Positions 10,645-23,039 of a stretch of DNA of 64,000 bases are shown in pieces (position 1 is the stretch's first letter; every line of letters starts with the position of its first letter). Made by a program: the position numbers and the translations under genes. The DNA is from Molossus alvarezi (taxonomy: Eukaryota; Chordata; Mammalia; Chiroptera; Molossidae). The stretch covers positions 130,251,430-130,315,429 of the forward strand of contig CM073908.1 of NCBI GenBank assembly GCA_037176705.1, written 5' to 3'. The notes under the pieces were generated by a model. It searched no databases and was not told where the DNA came from. It saw only the letters and a list, made by a program, of their open reading frames with translations.

Positions 10645-12345
10645 AAAGGTTATTTTGAAATATTTTATGATCCTGCTTTTTGTCTCTATAGAATTTTTTT
10701 TTTTTTGTAATTTCATGTTTATAGTCATACCATATGTGGTTTCATCTGTCTTGCTTCCTTCATTTGGCATAATGTCTGTGAGATTCATTCACGTTCTAGT
10801 ATGTATCAGAAATCAGTTCCTTCTCGTTGCTGAATTAGATTGTATAGTTGTACATTTGTACCACTTACTTTTCACCTGTTTGTGAGTTAATGGAGATCCT
10901 AGTTCTTTTCAGATTTTAGCTATTATAGATAAAGTGGTTATCAACATTTTTGCAGAGGAGTAGAGGGGTTGGATCATATGGTGGGATACATTTAATCTTT
11001 TAAGAACTGCTGAAATGTTCTCCAAAGTTGTTGTACCATTATGCAGTCCCAACATTAATGTATGAAGTTTCAGTTGCTTCATATCCTTGCTAACTTTTGG
11101 TTTTGTGACACTTAAAATTTAGCCACTACAGAAGGTGTTGAATTGGTATCTGATTGTGGATTTTATTTATATTTTCTTGAGGACTAAAGATGTTGGAAAT
11201 TTATTCATGTGCTTATTGAATATTCTTTAGTTAAATATTTACTAAAGATAATTGTACATATATTTAAAGTCGTCTTTTAATTATTGACTGGAATAATTCT
11301 TTATATATTTTGGATACAAGTCCCTTTTTCAGATGTATCTATTGTTACTATTTTCTCTGGGTCTGTGACTTGTCTCACTTCTTACCTTTCAGGAAGAAAA
11401 AGTTTATGTATTTGATGAAGTACAAATTCTGTCTGTTTTTGAAATCCTGTCTAAGAAATCTTTCTCTATGGCAAGGATTGAAAGATTTTTTTCTATGTGT
11501 TTTACAGATTATACTTTTATATTGAGGTCTAAGATTTGTGTAGTGTGAAATTCATGTCGAAATACATTTTTGCATATGATTGTTCAGTTGTTACAGTATT
11601 TATTGAAACAACTCTTCCTTCTTCCATTAGATTAGTTTGACACTTTTTTCAAAGTCAATTGGTCATATTTCTAGAATCCTTATGCCAATATTATACTCTG
11701 TTGAATATTGGAGCTTTTTAAGGAGTTCTGAAAGCAAGTAGTAAAGGTCCTTCAAATTTTTAAAAATTAGGGCTATTATTTATCCTTTGCATTTCCATAT
11801 TAAACTTAGAATAGTTTTGTAAATTTTTACATAAAAAGCCAGCCGACAGTTTTATCGAGGGTGAGTCTATGAATCAGTTTGGAAACGATTGATATTTTAA
11901 CACTACACAGTTTTCTAATCCAAGAAAATGGTGTATCACAGCATTTCTTTAGACATTCTGTTTTTCTCCGCAATGTTTATAGTTTTCACTTAGAGGTTGT
12001 GTATATAACAATATATATTGTTAATGCTTCACTAGGTGTTTCATGTTTCTCTATTCTGTTGTACATGATAATGCTTTAATTTAATTTTAATGGTTATTTG
12101 ATGGCATATAGATATGCAATTGGTTTTTGTATATTAATCTTTATCTTACAGATTTGATACATTTACTTATTAGTTCTGTTTTCTTTTTATATATTCCTTC
12201 AGATTTTTTATATGTGTGATAATGCCATATCTGGAAAAAAAGTTTTTTAACTTCTTGTTTCCCAATCTGTTATATATTTTATTTACTTTTCTTGCCTTAT
12301 TAAATTAGCTAGGACCCCCATTTTAATTTTGACTAAAAATGATAA
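10645..12345 (-). mobile_element. Old L1 3' half, inverted
   Basis: The plus strand is antisense L1. Landmarks are ATTTCATGTTTATAGTCATACC, GCTATTATAGATAAAGTGG (about 10,918), TCTTTATATATTTTGGATACAAGTCC (about 11,300), TTTGCATTTCCATATTAA (about 11,785) and late ORF2 sequence near 12,260-12,310 (ends GCTAGGACCCCC). Order and spacing fit a minus-strand element running from the reverse transcriptase to the 3' UTR. Frames are thoroughly broken. Confidence 0.65.
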
Positions 12346-12354
12346 GGACCAATA

Positions 12355-12530
12355 TATTTTTAATCTTTATTGTTGAGAGTATTATAGATGTCCCTCCTTT
12401 TTCTCCCCATTACCCCTCTCCACCCTGTTCCCACCCTACTCCAGGCCTTTATTGCACTATTGTCTGTGACCAAGGGCAGTTCTTGCCCTTGTTCCCAAAC
12501 CTAAGGGAAATCACCCATTCTTGATTTGAT
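12355..12530 (-). mobile_element. Short 5'-truncated bat L1 tail
   Basis: Reverse complement of the 3' UTR of the young L1 family at 47.5-53.4 kb: a short T-rich start (AATCTTTATTGTTGAGAG), C-rich runs equivalent to the G-rich tracts of that 3' UTR, and then the CCAGGCC/CTATTGTCTGTG region. The possible TSD AAAAATGATA occurs at about 12,335-12,344 and 12,549-12,559. Confidence 0.6.
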
Positions 12531-12559
12531 TATTTTTCTTAGTATTTAAGAAAAATGAT

Positions 12560-13320
12560 AGCAATTTAGGAATAAACAGGACTTCTTATAAAAACATGAG
12601 TTATACCATGTTACTTGAAACAGTATCAGTAGGAAGAAACAGGGATTGGAATAGGAACAGATCATGGGCGAAGGGGGACAAAAATGCCAATACATAGTAT
12701 CCAGTGATATCTAAGCTCAGAAACAAAGCATTATTTCTTTCAATAGCTTAAACAATGATATATTTATCTTCTCTAAATTTTACCTTTCTTTAATAGTTAG
12801 CAATTATTTCTGGGCATTCATCCTAAATTGTTGCTAAGCAATGACTACAAGCTTGTACCTTCTCAGTTTACCATTTGCTACTTAGAATTTCTTGTGTAAC
12901 TCATTGCCAAAATACTGTTTTTTTATTTTAAAAATTAATAAAGTACACTTATCTTCTAGAATTTATTATAAATTTCATTCTGTGTAATAGTGTTTAGGAA
13001 GACAAAATTTAAATTTTGGGGTCACTGACTTCAAACTTGTTCAATTTGTAATCACTGTTACCTCACACACATATACACACACACACAACTGAACAGGGTC
13101 TATAAAAGAAAAGCAAACCATACCACCACCATGACATATGATTCATCTGATTTGCTTTAGTTCATTTCCCTAGAAGAGATGCCTGCTGGAAACTGGATCT
13201 TTTCTACTTGCTTTGAGTACACCAAAAGACCAATTATGAACACTGTGTACAATTTCATTTGTAATTTTATTTTCTATTTTACAAACTTCTTATAGTTTAT
13301 TTTTCTGTGAATGAACTAAA
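12560..13320. other. Stretch without recognised feature
   Basis: Nothing assignable apart from a short CA-rich run at about 13,066-13,087. Confidence 0.5.
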
Positions 13321-13329
13321 CCATCCAGA

Positions 13330-13520
13330 CTTGTTGGAGTAGTGGTAATAATACTTACCTGTAGCCACAGTAAAAGGGTCCAGACCTTGGATTGAGACTT
13401 AATGAGTCCTTAAGCAAATGATTTCTGAAAATCTCAATTAACTTTATTGGCAAAATGGAGATGATATTATTTCCTCATAAAACTGAGAAAATATACAAAT
13501 ATATGTAAGCCTCTAAAACA
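13330..13520 (-). mobile_element. MIR remnant
   Basis: The order matches an antisense MIR: GTAGTGGTAATAATACTTACC near the start, CCTTAAGCAAATGATTTC, AAAATGGAGATGATATTATTTCC and a downstream splice of TAAGCCTCTAAAACAGT. Strongly diverged. Confidence 0.5.
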
Positions 13521-13589
13521 GTTTGTTATTATATCACCAGCCAATATATTATGATCAAAATCTCCTTCCTAGAACAGAAAAACACCCCC

Positions 13590-13740
13590 CTTTATTTAAT
13601 TTGTTTATTTATTTCATTGAATTAACATTGGCTAATAACATAAATTTTAGGTGTACAGCATCGTAATCTGATATCTGTATACTCTACAATATTTTTATAT
13701 GCCATTCCCAAGTCTTATATAATCTTATTTCAATGATTTG
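13590..13740 (-). mobile_element. Old L1 3' UTR fragment, inverted
   Basis: TTGAATTAACATTGGCTAATAAC followed by TTTTAGGTGTACAGCATCG corresponds to the antisense L1 3' terminus ('ttgaggtataattgacatataac ... tttcaggtgtacaacat'). Diverged. Confidence 0.45.
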
Positions 13741-13744
13741 AAAA

Positions 13745-15960
13745 TATTTTACTTACCTCTGTATTTATTTAGGTTTCTTTATTAGGTAGAACGTGAAACA
13801 AATAATTTAAAAGGTGGTTCTTCTGTAGATGTTATCATGCTTTCTTTGCATCACAGATTAAGTCACTCTAGTTGTCTTTATCTTTGTAATTTGAACAGTG
13901 AAATTCTCTAAAATTCAAAATGAATTTAGAATTTTAGGGGTAAAATTTTATATTGTTTTGTTTAGATTTTTATCATTGTTTTTCTGATCTCTTGCTCAGA
14001 TATCTAAAATATGAGAAATAACCAGTCATGTGTATGTTAATTATATTTACCTCTTTAAGTCACTCAAAATACATATTTGGTATCTATGTTAAGAAGGGAT
14101 AGTATTTTTTTTTTCCAGCAGTCAACCATTGTTTTAACACTATTTAATAAATAATATTTTAACCCATTAAAACTGGGGTTTTACATGTATAAAAATTACA
14201 TATATATTAAAATTTATTTCTGGGTTAATTTTATTAATCTATTTATATATTATTTCCATATCCTTATTTGTATTAGATAATAATTTTAGTATCTGTTAGC
14301 CAAGGTTTCTTGCAATTTTAGTTTCCAAAATTCTGTTATGCTTGCTTTGCTCTTTATTCTCCCCATTTATTTCATATTAATTTTGGTTAATGAGTAAGTA
14401 ATCTTATTGGAACAAAATTACACACTTTTCTAAAGAGATTCTGTTGAGCAGATTGGGCAGCAGGGGTAGAAAAGGCTAGTGAATCACCACTTTTGTAAAG
14501 ATTTTGTTTCTCATTTATGTATTGGGCCTTCTTCCATTGGAAAAAAAGTACAACTTAAATAGTAGAGGGATTTTTTTTCTTTTCATATTACCTTAATGAT
14601 TCAAATATTGCACTTACCAAGTCATATAATCTAAATATAACACTACCATTACTTAGATCATTATAATTGTATCCCTTAAAAAGTTATTTTCAGAAAGAAT
14701 TGAATTGTACTACTATTTTGGCAATTAAATTGTAGCTTATAATAGTTTACCTACTCTGAGACTGAAAAATGAAGATTTCTGGATATGTAAGAGCTGCAGT
14801 TATATATTCAGCAAAGAAACTCTGACACTTATTAAAATGAAACGAGATCAATGAGTGATGTTTCCCTTTTAGTGTTCCCACAAATGTTACTTTTTCCTGT
14901 TACAAAGCAGTTATACTCAGTGAGTAAGGCATTGTAAAGGGGGAAAAGAAAAATAATAATAAATCAAGAGAAGGTTCTGCTTCAAGAATACTTTAAATTG
15001 TAAGATATCTGCATAAATATTTTAATGCATACTAGAATGTGGTGAATGTCAAAATGAAAGAGTCACTGGAATGATGGAACTTTAGAGGAGAGAAAAATTA
15101 CTGTCATATACAGCAATCTGGTATGACTTCATGGTTGACTTGGCATCTGAGCTACACATTGACAGATGGTTTAGATTTGGGGTTGATGAGATAGCATCAC
15201 TGGAAGAGTTGAGACAAAGCCACTGAGGTGCAGAGACTCGTTATTGGTTCAGGGAAAACTAGGTAATTTATTTTGGCTGGAACATTGACTGTGTGAGTAA
15301 AAACAGTGGGAGATAATTTTGTAAAGACAATTGGAGGCCAGATGGTAGAATATCTTGAATACTGGCTATTAAATTATGGATTTTATTTTGTTGATAATTT
15401 GGGACCTGTGAAGTATATTTTTAAAGGTGGTACTATGAACAGAGCTATGCTTTAAAAAAGGTTATAAAACAGATTATCTTCCTAGATAAGCAGTTAGACT
15501 GGTATTCCTAGTACAAGTGCAATTCAACAGGTTCAGAAAGGTTTAGATGATATCTAAATGTTTTAGATGATAACCAATGTTCAGAAAAACTCATCCACTA
15601 ACTAGTTTCTGATTTTGTGCTTTAATGTTTGATGTCAAATTAATATTTTTTCTTGTTTTTCCCTTTATTTAAAGAAAGATGTTAGTATTTTTTAAAGGAG
15701 TTACCAAAGTATATAACCTTTTCCTTTTAGATTATTAAAACAATAAATGTGATATGAAATACTAAAGATTTCTAGATATATTTTGCTGATCTATCAAAAA
15801 TAGATATAATTTTGATTCATTCACACTGAATGTCTATTGTATTGGCTATTATCATTTTTTTATTTGACAGTCTAAGGGAAAAGATGTCAGAGCCCCTGAC
15901 TCAATAGTCAGGTATTGGATATTTTAAAAATTCTGTGGCATACCAGTTGAAAATTGTTGG
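13745..15960. other. Long AT-rich stretch without recognised feature
   Basis: No gene, RNA or nameable repeat was found across this 2.2 kb. It is the longest apparently unique block in the first half of the window. Confidence 0.45.
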
Positions 15961-15964
15961 AACT

Positions 15965-16182
15965 CTGGCCAGTGTGGCTCAGTTGGTTGAGCATTGTTCC
16001 ATGCACCCGGATGCACGAGTTCAATTCCTGGTCAGGGCACACGCCAGGGTTGCATGCTCAATCCCCAATAGGGAGCATGCAGGAGGCAGCCAGCCGTTTG
16101 ATGTTTCCCTCTCATTGATGTTTCTCTCTTTCTCCCTTTCCCTTCTTTTCTCTCTAAAATCAATAAAAGCATTTTTTTTTAA
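15965..16182 (+). mobile_element. Ves SINE, short type, abutting a truncated L1
   Basis: Head CTGGCCAGTGTGGCTCAG, B-box-like GAGTTCAATTCC, tail CTAAAATCAATAAAAGC then T-rich sequence. Its 3' end meets the broken end of the minus-strand L1 at about 16,190. A convincing TSD was not found. Confidence 0.85.
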
Positions 16183-17886
16183 TGGCTGGAATAGGCTATC
16201 TTTACCTCATTGTCTGTTTTTGCCTCCTTTGTCAAATATCAATTCTCCATATAGATGTGGGCTTATTTCTGGGCTCTCTATTCTGTTCCATTGATCTATA
16301 TGTCTGTTTTTATGCCAGTACTATGCTGTTTTGATTACTATATCCTTGTAGTGTAGTTTGATATCAGGTAGCGTGATACCTCCAACTTTCTTATTTTTTT
16401 CTCAAGAATGATGTGGCTATGCAGGGTCTTTTGTGTTTCCATATAAATTTTTGGATTATCTGTTCTAGTTCTGTGAATAATGCCATTAGTATTTTAATAA
16501 GAATCACTTTGGGTAGTATGGGCATATTAACGATGTTAATTCTTCCTATCCATGAACAAAATATATGCTTCTATTTATTTTTATACTCTTCATAATGTTA
16601 CTTTCTTAAGTGACTTATAATTTTCTGAGTACAGTTCTACTTCTTTGGTCAAATCTATTTCTAGGGTGTTGTTTTTTGTTTTTTTGTTTTTTTTCCAGTT
16701 GTCGTTGTTGTTTGATGCAATTGTAAATGGGGTTGTTTTCTTAGTTTCCCTTTCTGATAGTTCATTATATGTGTATAAAAATGCAACTGATTTCTGGATA
16801 TTTATTTTGTATTCTGCTACATTTCTGAATTTATTTATCAGTTCTACTAGTACTTTGGTGGAGTCTTTAGGGTTCTCTATATACAGTATCATGTCATCTG
16901 CAATAATGACAGTTTTACCCTTTCAATGTGGATGCCTTTTATTTCTTGTTCAATTGCTGTGACTAAGACTTCCAGTACCATTTTGAATAAAAGTCGTGAA
17001 AGCAGACATCCTTGTCTTATTCCTGATCTTAAGAGAAATGCTTTTAGTTTTTCCCCATTGAATATGTTAGCTGTGGGTTTGTCATATATGGCCTTTATTA
17101 CCATTTTTCTGAGAGTTTTTATCATAAATGGTTACTGAATTTTGTCAAATGCCTTTTCTGAATCTGTTGATATAGTCATATGATTTTTATTCTTTATTTT
17201 GTTTATGTGGTATACCATGTTAATCAGTTTTCAGATATTATACCAGCCTTGTATCCCACATATAAATCACACTTGATCATCAGGTATGATCTTTTTAATG
17301 TGTTGCCAGATCCAGTTTGCTAATATTTTGTTGAGAATTTTAACATCTGTGTTCATCAGGGATATTGGCCTATAGTTTTCTTTCTTTGTAGTGTATTTAT
17401 CTCCTTTTTGAATCAGAATAATGCTGGCTTCATAAATTGAGGTTGAACATCTTCCCTTCTCTTGAGTTTTTTTGAAGTTTGTGGAGGATAGATGTTAGTT
17501 CTTCTTAGAATGTTTGGTAAAATTCATCTGTGAAGCCATCTGGTACAGGACTTTTGTGTTTTGGAATTTTTTTTATGACTGCTTCGATCTCATTAGTTGT
17601 AATTGGCCTGTTCAAATTTTCTGTTTCTTTGTGATTCAATTTGGGAATATTGTGTATTTCTAGGAATTACCTATTTCTTCCAGATTGTCCAATTTGTTGG
17701 GATATATTTATTTATAATATTGTCTTATAATCCTTTGTATTTCTGTGATGTCAGTTTTCCTTCTCTTTCATTTCTGATTTTATTTATTTGGTTCCTTTTT
17801 ATTTTTTCTTAATGAGTCTGGTTAAAGGTTTATCAACCTTGGTTATTTTTTCAAAGAACCAAATCTTGATTTTATTGATCTTTTGA

Positions 17887-17888
<2 letters not shown>

Positions 17889-17929
<41 letters not shown>
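17889..17929. repeat. (GT)n microsatellite
   Basis: About 20 GT units inside the antisense L1 ORF2 remnant. Confidence 0.95.
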
Positions 17930-17930
<1 letters not shown>

Positions 17931-17951
17931 TTTTCTTATTTACACTCTGAT

Positions 17952-18259
17952 CTTTTTTTTTTTTTTTATCCTCACCTGAAAACATTTTTTTCATTTTTTT
18001 GTTCAGATAGAGTGGGAGGAAGAGAAAGAGAGAGAAACATCGACATGAGAGGGACACATCAAGTGGTTGCCACCCACATGACCCAACCAGGGCCAGGGAC
18101 AAACTGCAACCGAGATACATGCCCTTAGCGGGAACCGAACCTGGATCTCTCCAGGGCCAGGGACAAACTGCAGCTGAGGTACGTGCCCTTAGCGGGAACC
18201 GAACCTGGGTCTCTCCAGACCACAGGCCAACGCTCTAACCGCTGAGCCAAACCGGCCAG
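17952..18259 (-). mobile_element. Ves SINE, long type, with a 64-bp internal tandem duplication
   Basis: Reverse copy. It runs from T-rich sequence plus ATCCTCACCTGAAAACATT (tail) to CTAACCGCTGAGCCAAACCGG (head). The segment starting CCAGGGCCAGGGACAAACTG occurs at 18,087-18,150 and again at 18,151-18,214, with about five differences, duplicating the region that includes the B-box-like sequence. The TSD around CACTCTGATCTTT is at about 17,942-17,954 and 18,261-18,273. Confidence 0.92.
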
Positions 18260-19309
18260 GACCACTCTGATCTTTATTATTTCTTTCTTCTACTCACTTT
18301 GGGCCTTGTTTATCATTCTTTTTCTAGTTCCTTTAGGTGTGTGGTTAGATTCTTTACTTGAGAATTTTCTCATTCCTTATAGTTGGCCTGTAATGCCATG
18401 AATTTCTATCTTAGGACTGCTTTTCCCATTCCCCATAGATTTTGAGTTGTTGTGTTCCCATTTTCATTTGTCTCAGGGTATCTTTTAATATCTTTCTTGA
18501 TGTTATTGTTAACCTGTACATTGTTTAGTAACATGTTATTTAACTTACATGTATTTGTATATTTCAGTGTTTCTCTTGTAATTGATTTCCAGTTTTATAT
18601 CATTGTGATCAGAGAAGATACTTGATATGATTTCAATCTTCTTAAATGTATGGAGACTTGTTTTGTGTCCTAACATGTATCCTATCCTAGAAAATGTTCC
18701 ATATGCACTTGAAAAGAATGTATGTTCTGATGCTCTGGGGTGAAATGCTCTGAAAATATCAATTAAATCCATCTCGTCTAATGTGTCTTTTAAGGCCACT
18801 GTTTCCTTGTTGATATTCTATGTGAAAGATCTAACCATTGATGTCGATGGGGTGTTAAAATCTTCTGATCTGACCGTATTACTGTTGATCTCTCCCTTCA
18901 TGTCCATTCACGTATTTAGGTGCTCCTATGTTGTGTGCATAAATATTTATAATGGTTATATCCTCTTATTGGATTGATCCTTTAATCATTATGTAGTGTT
19001 TTTTTGTCTCTTATTATATATGTTATTCTAAAGTTTATTTTGTCTGATATAAGTATTGCTATTCTAGCATATTTTTCATTTCCATTTGCATAAAAAATAT
19101 TTTCCCATCCCTTTATTTTCAGTCTGTGTGAGTCTTTTGTGGGTCTCTTAGAGACCGCATATATAAATGTGTCTTGTTTTCTTATTTATTCAGCTACCCT
19201 ATCTTTTGATTGGAACATTTAAGCCATTTGCATTTAAAGTAATTATTGATAGGTACGTATTTATTGTCATTTTATTTTTATAACTAAGTTCCTTTTTTTC
19301 TTCTTCTTA

Positions 19310-20237
19310 TTCTTAAAGAAGACATTTTAACATTTCTTATAATCCCGATTTGGTGGTAATGAACTGCTTTAGCATTTTGTTATTTGGGAAACTCTTTATT
19401 TCTCCTTCAATTTTAAGTGATAGCCTTGCAGCATAGAGTAGTCTTGGTTGTAAGTCTTTGCTTTTCATCACTTTGAATATTTCATACCAATCCCTTCTGG
19501 CCTGCAAAGTTTCTGTTGAAAAATCAGCTGACAATATTATGGGAACTCCCTTGTAGGTAACTACATTCCTCTTGCTGCTTTTAAGATTCTCTCTTTGTCT
19601 TTAATCTTTGCCAGTTTAATGATTATGTGTCTTGGTATGGGCCTCTTTGGGTTCATCTTGTTTGGGACTCTCTGCACTTCCTGGACTTCTGTGTCTTTTT
19701 TCCTTCACCAGGTCAGGGAAGTTTTCAGTCATTATTTCTTCAAATAGATTCTCAAACCCTTGCTCTCTCTCTTCTCTTTCTAGTACTGCTATGATGCTGA
19801 TATTGTTATACTTCATGTTGTCCCAGGTTTCCCTTATACTATCCTCATTTTTAAAAGTTTTTGTTTTTTGTTTTTGTTTTTGTTTTGCTGCTCTGATTGG
19901 TTGCTTTCTTCTACCTTGTGTTCCAAATTACTGATTTGAGCCTCTGCTTCATCTAACCTATGGTTGATTCCTTCTAGTATATTCTTCAGGTCAGATATTG
20001 AATTCTTCATTTTTGACTACTCTTTTTTATGGTCTCTATATCCACTTTTATGCTTACTATTTCTTTGTTTAAGATCCCACTGAGTTCATTCATTCTTCCC
20101 CTAAGTTCCTTGAGGATCCTTATAATCATTGTTTTGATCTCTGTATCCGGTAAATTGTTCGCTTTCATTTCATTTAGTTCTTTTTCTGGACATTTCTCCT
20201 GTTATATAATTTGGGACATGTTTCTTTGTCTCTCCAT
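19310..20237 (-). pseudogene. L1 ORF1 remnant (RNA-binding chaperone), old copy
   Basis: L1 ORF1 protein coats L1 RNA as a trimer and is needed for retrotransposition in cis. Minus-strand pieces are recognisable by comparison with the intact ORF1 at 48.4 kb. The start region has a MERQRN-like N-terminus. A mid-part at 19,616-19,816 carries NISIIAVLE...EEIMTENFPDLVKE, aligned with the RRM of the intact copy. The C-terminal domain is at 19,337-19,534 (SADFSTETLQARRDWYEIFK). Intervening stops and frame changes make it non-functional. Confidence 0.75.
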
Positions 20238-22194
20238 TTTGGTTGCCTCTCTGTATTTGTTTCTGTGTATTAGGTATATCTGCTATGCCTCTCAGTCTTG
20301 ATGTGGTGTCCTTATGTAGTAGGTGTCTTGTGGGGCTCTGTAGCAGTCTTTTTTTATCACCCAAGCAAGGTACTCCAGGAATGTCTCTTGTATAGATTAT
20401 TTGAGTCCTCCTGTTACAGTTGAGTCTTGATTGCTGTTGGCCCCTCTGTGAGTGGGTTTGACCCTCAGGCTGGCTGACTATGAGGCTAGAGCCCAACCAC
20501 AGTGTACAAGCTGCTGTGCAGGTGCTAACCACCTGAAGCAGAATTTGTTCCAGAAGCAAGGTCTGGTGCCTATCATGATCTCTCTTTGGATATGCCATTT
20601 GTGAAGCTACTTGGGTACTGCTCTGATGTGATATGAAGCCTGCCACAGGTGTGATTTTTCTGGGGCCTCTTGTGAGGCTCTCCAGTGCAGGTCACTGTCA
20701 GATGCTGTCTAACTTGCCCTGAGCTATCTTTTTGGAGCTACAAAGAAATCCACAGTCAGTCTTCTCTACTGGGCCTGGGGGTAATTTGTGGGATAGGCCA
20801 GGGTGTGCTCCAAGCCAGCTTCTCCCAGCACTGATTCTGGTAGCAGGTTAGCAAAAGGCCCAAGGCACCCTGAGATCCACTTCTGCCTGCTGGCTACCTA
20901 TTAGGCTCAATCACTGAAAGATCCTCTGGCATTATGCAAACTGCAAAAATTCTCCATGAGTAACCAGGTAGGGGTGAGTGGTGTTTACAAGATTGATACA
21001 GATTCAAACTTGGTGCCATTGCTGGTCTCAGACCACACAGCAAAAGTCCCAGGGTACACTAAGACCAGCTGCCACCTGCCAGGTGCCCACAGATCTTTGT
21101 GTTGGGTGGGATCTCAGGGAGTCTTCAGGATAGGCCAGTAGTGTTCACCAGGCCGAAACAGACAGATTTGGCTGTGTGAAGGAAGGGCTCTGTACAGGAA
21201 AGGTGGCACCAGTTCAGGTGTGTGAGGGAAAATTTTCTCCTGCCCTAGAGTCTGACAACTTTGTCTGTCCCCAATTCTGGCCAAACTCTTCAATGGTCCT
21301 AGCTTGGCAGGGCAGGGCCACCACAATTAAGGAGGGTGGAGCTAGTGTTTCTCCTGTTGGTGGGAGAAGCACTGGTGAGTCTTATGGGAAAGGGGGGGAG
21401 TGGCCTCCACCCCAGAGCTTCACAGCTTAGTCTCTAACACCCCATTAATCCACCAAGACCTCTATACCAGTGACCCCAGCAGCTGACTCTTCTGCAGGGC
21501 AGGGTGACAGGGTGTTCGGAGGGTAGGGCTGATGCATTTCCCCAAGTATGTGTCATATGGAGGGGAGTACTCAACCCAAGGAATATGGCATCTGTGGGCA
21601 GTGTTGAAGAGGAACTCAACACAAGGACCCTGGCAGTTGTCCCTACAGCTCTCTTCTCAGATCCACACACCCCAGTCTATCCTCACACAACTCTAGCCCT
21701 CTCCAATCTGTCTTCCCTCTGCCAGAGCCCAGTGTGAGTGCAAATGAGATTTTGTACACTGGCCCTTTAAGAGGACACCTGGGTCTCTAGTAGAATCCTC
21801 TCTCTCCCTGTCAGACAGAATCCCCACTGTTTTTCACATCCAGATTTTATGTGGGCTCCTCATCCTGACTCTGGTGCCCTGAGCTGGTGAGCCCAGCATG
21901 GGGATTGAGACCCCATGCCCCTCAAGGGGAACCTTTGCAGCTGAGATACCCTTCTGGAATCTCAGCCGCCACCCATGGGAGCAGGGCTAATCCTTTTTGT
22001 GTCTCTGGCCTTCCTAGCAATCTCAATGTGATTCCTTCTGTAAATCCTTGGTTATAAGACTTCTGTTTACCTAGTCTTCAGTTGGTTATTCAGGTCAATT
22101 TTTCTATATTTTAGTTATAATTCCATTTTGGTCCTGGGAGGAAATAAGTGTAACTTTTACCTACTCTGCCACCATCTTGGATCTATCTTGTTAT

Positions 22195-22775
22195 ATTGCA
22201 ATAGCTAATGGATACTTTTTATTAAAATCCAAATGTCTCTAACATCTTAATTATGTATTTTATATAGGAAATAATATTAATGTTGGATAAAAGCCTGTAT
22301 CATAAGAATTTCGGAAACTGACAGTGATCAGGCTTTGTAATTCTTAGGAAGTAAGGACATTTTCAAGTTTAATGTTTATTAATTTTGCATGTATGAAGTT
22401 GTTATTGTATGCTTGACCATTTGTGTCTTTTCATTTGAGATGTTAACATACAGAAATATATTGGAGTTATACCAGAGTTGGTAATGGATTGGATACAGTA
22501 GATCAAAGAGAAATGTTAAGATTGACCCCTAGATTTTGGTTTGCATAAGAGAATAGGTTGATGGCTGCTGTCTTGTTTGGTTAGATGGGCCATAACAATA
22601 TACATAGATTATGTAGTTTATAATAAGATGTTTATTTCTCATAGTTCTGGAGCCTAGAAGTCTGAGATCAGAGTGCCAGTACGGTTAGGTTTTGATGAAC
22701 ACCATCATTCATGTTACACCTTGTATCTTTATGTGGCAGGAAGAGGGCAAAAACGGTCTCTGGGGTCCCTTTTAT
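22195..22775. other. Stretch without recognised feature
   Basis: No gene or nameable repeat. The first copy of the next SINE's TSD lies at its right end. Confidence 0.45.
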
Positions 22776-23021
22776 TTATTAATTTATTTTTTAATCCTCA
22801 CCCGAGGACATTTTTTCATTTTTTGTTCAGATAGAGTGGGAAGGAGAGAGAGAGAGAGAAACATCGACGTGAAAGGGATACATTGAGTGGCTGCCTCCCG
22901 CACGACCCAACCAGGGCCGGGGACAAACTGCAATCGAGGTACGTGCCCTTAGCAGGAACCAAACCCAGGTCTCTCTGGACCACAGGCCTACGCTCTAACC
23001 ACTGAGCAAAACCAGCCAGGG
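22776..23021 (-). mobile_element. Ves SINE, long type
   Basis: Reverse copy: AATCCTCACCCGAGGACATT to CTAACCACTGAGCAAAACC. The perfect 17-bp TSD CTCTGGGGTCCCTTTTA is at 22,758-22,774 and 23,022-23,038. Confidence 0.94.
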
Positions 23022-23039
23022 CTCTGGGGTCCCTTTTAT

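Larger units (their letters stand above)
16190..19270 (-). pseudogene. L1 ORF2 remnant (endonuclease / reverse transcriptase), old copy
   Basis: ORF2 supplies the endonuclease and reverse transcriptase that copy L1 RNA into DNA at the nick. The minus-strand ATG is near 19,270. The endonuclease end is readable at 18,545-18,799 (DLIDIFRAFHP, then FSDHNDIKLEI). The reverse-transcriptase region is readable at 16,889-17,125 (GIRQGCLLS) and the part after the catalytic motif at 16,590-16,892 ([11 protein letters not shown]). The frame is broken repeatedly. An (AC/GT)n run and a Ves SINE lie within it. The last third of ORF2 is missing. Inactive. Confidence 0.82.
16190..22190 (-). mobile_element. 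Long old L1, inverted: 5' UTR, ORF1 and most of ORF2
   Basis: Read on the minus strand, the element starts near 22,190 with CCAAGATGGTGGCAGAGTAG, the typical L1 5' end with a decayed YY1-type site. It runs through a 1.95-kb 5' UTR to an ORF1 start near 20,237 and an ORF2 start near 19,270. It stops at about 16,190, at the ORF2 position equivalent to residue ~925 of the young L1. ORF1 and ORF2 fragments are readable but carry many stops and frameshifts. Interrupted by a Ves SINE at 17.95-18.26 kb. L1s are normally truncated at the 5' end, so loss of the 3' end points to a later deletion or rearrangement. Confidence 0.88.

Noticed and set aside
17889..17929. Long GT run as a Z-DNA regulatory element
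   Set aside because: An ordinary microsatellite inside a dead L1; no nearby gene to regulate.
21176..21737. Several open frames of 70-85 codons near 21.2-21.7 kb as a small gene
   Set aside because: They lie in the GC-richer 5' UTR of the inverted old L1.
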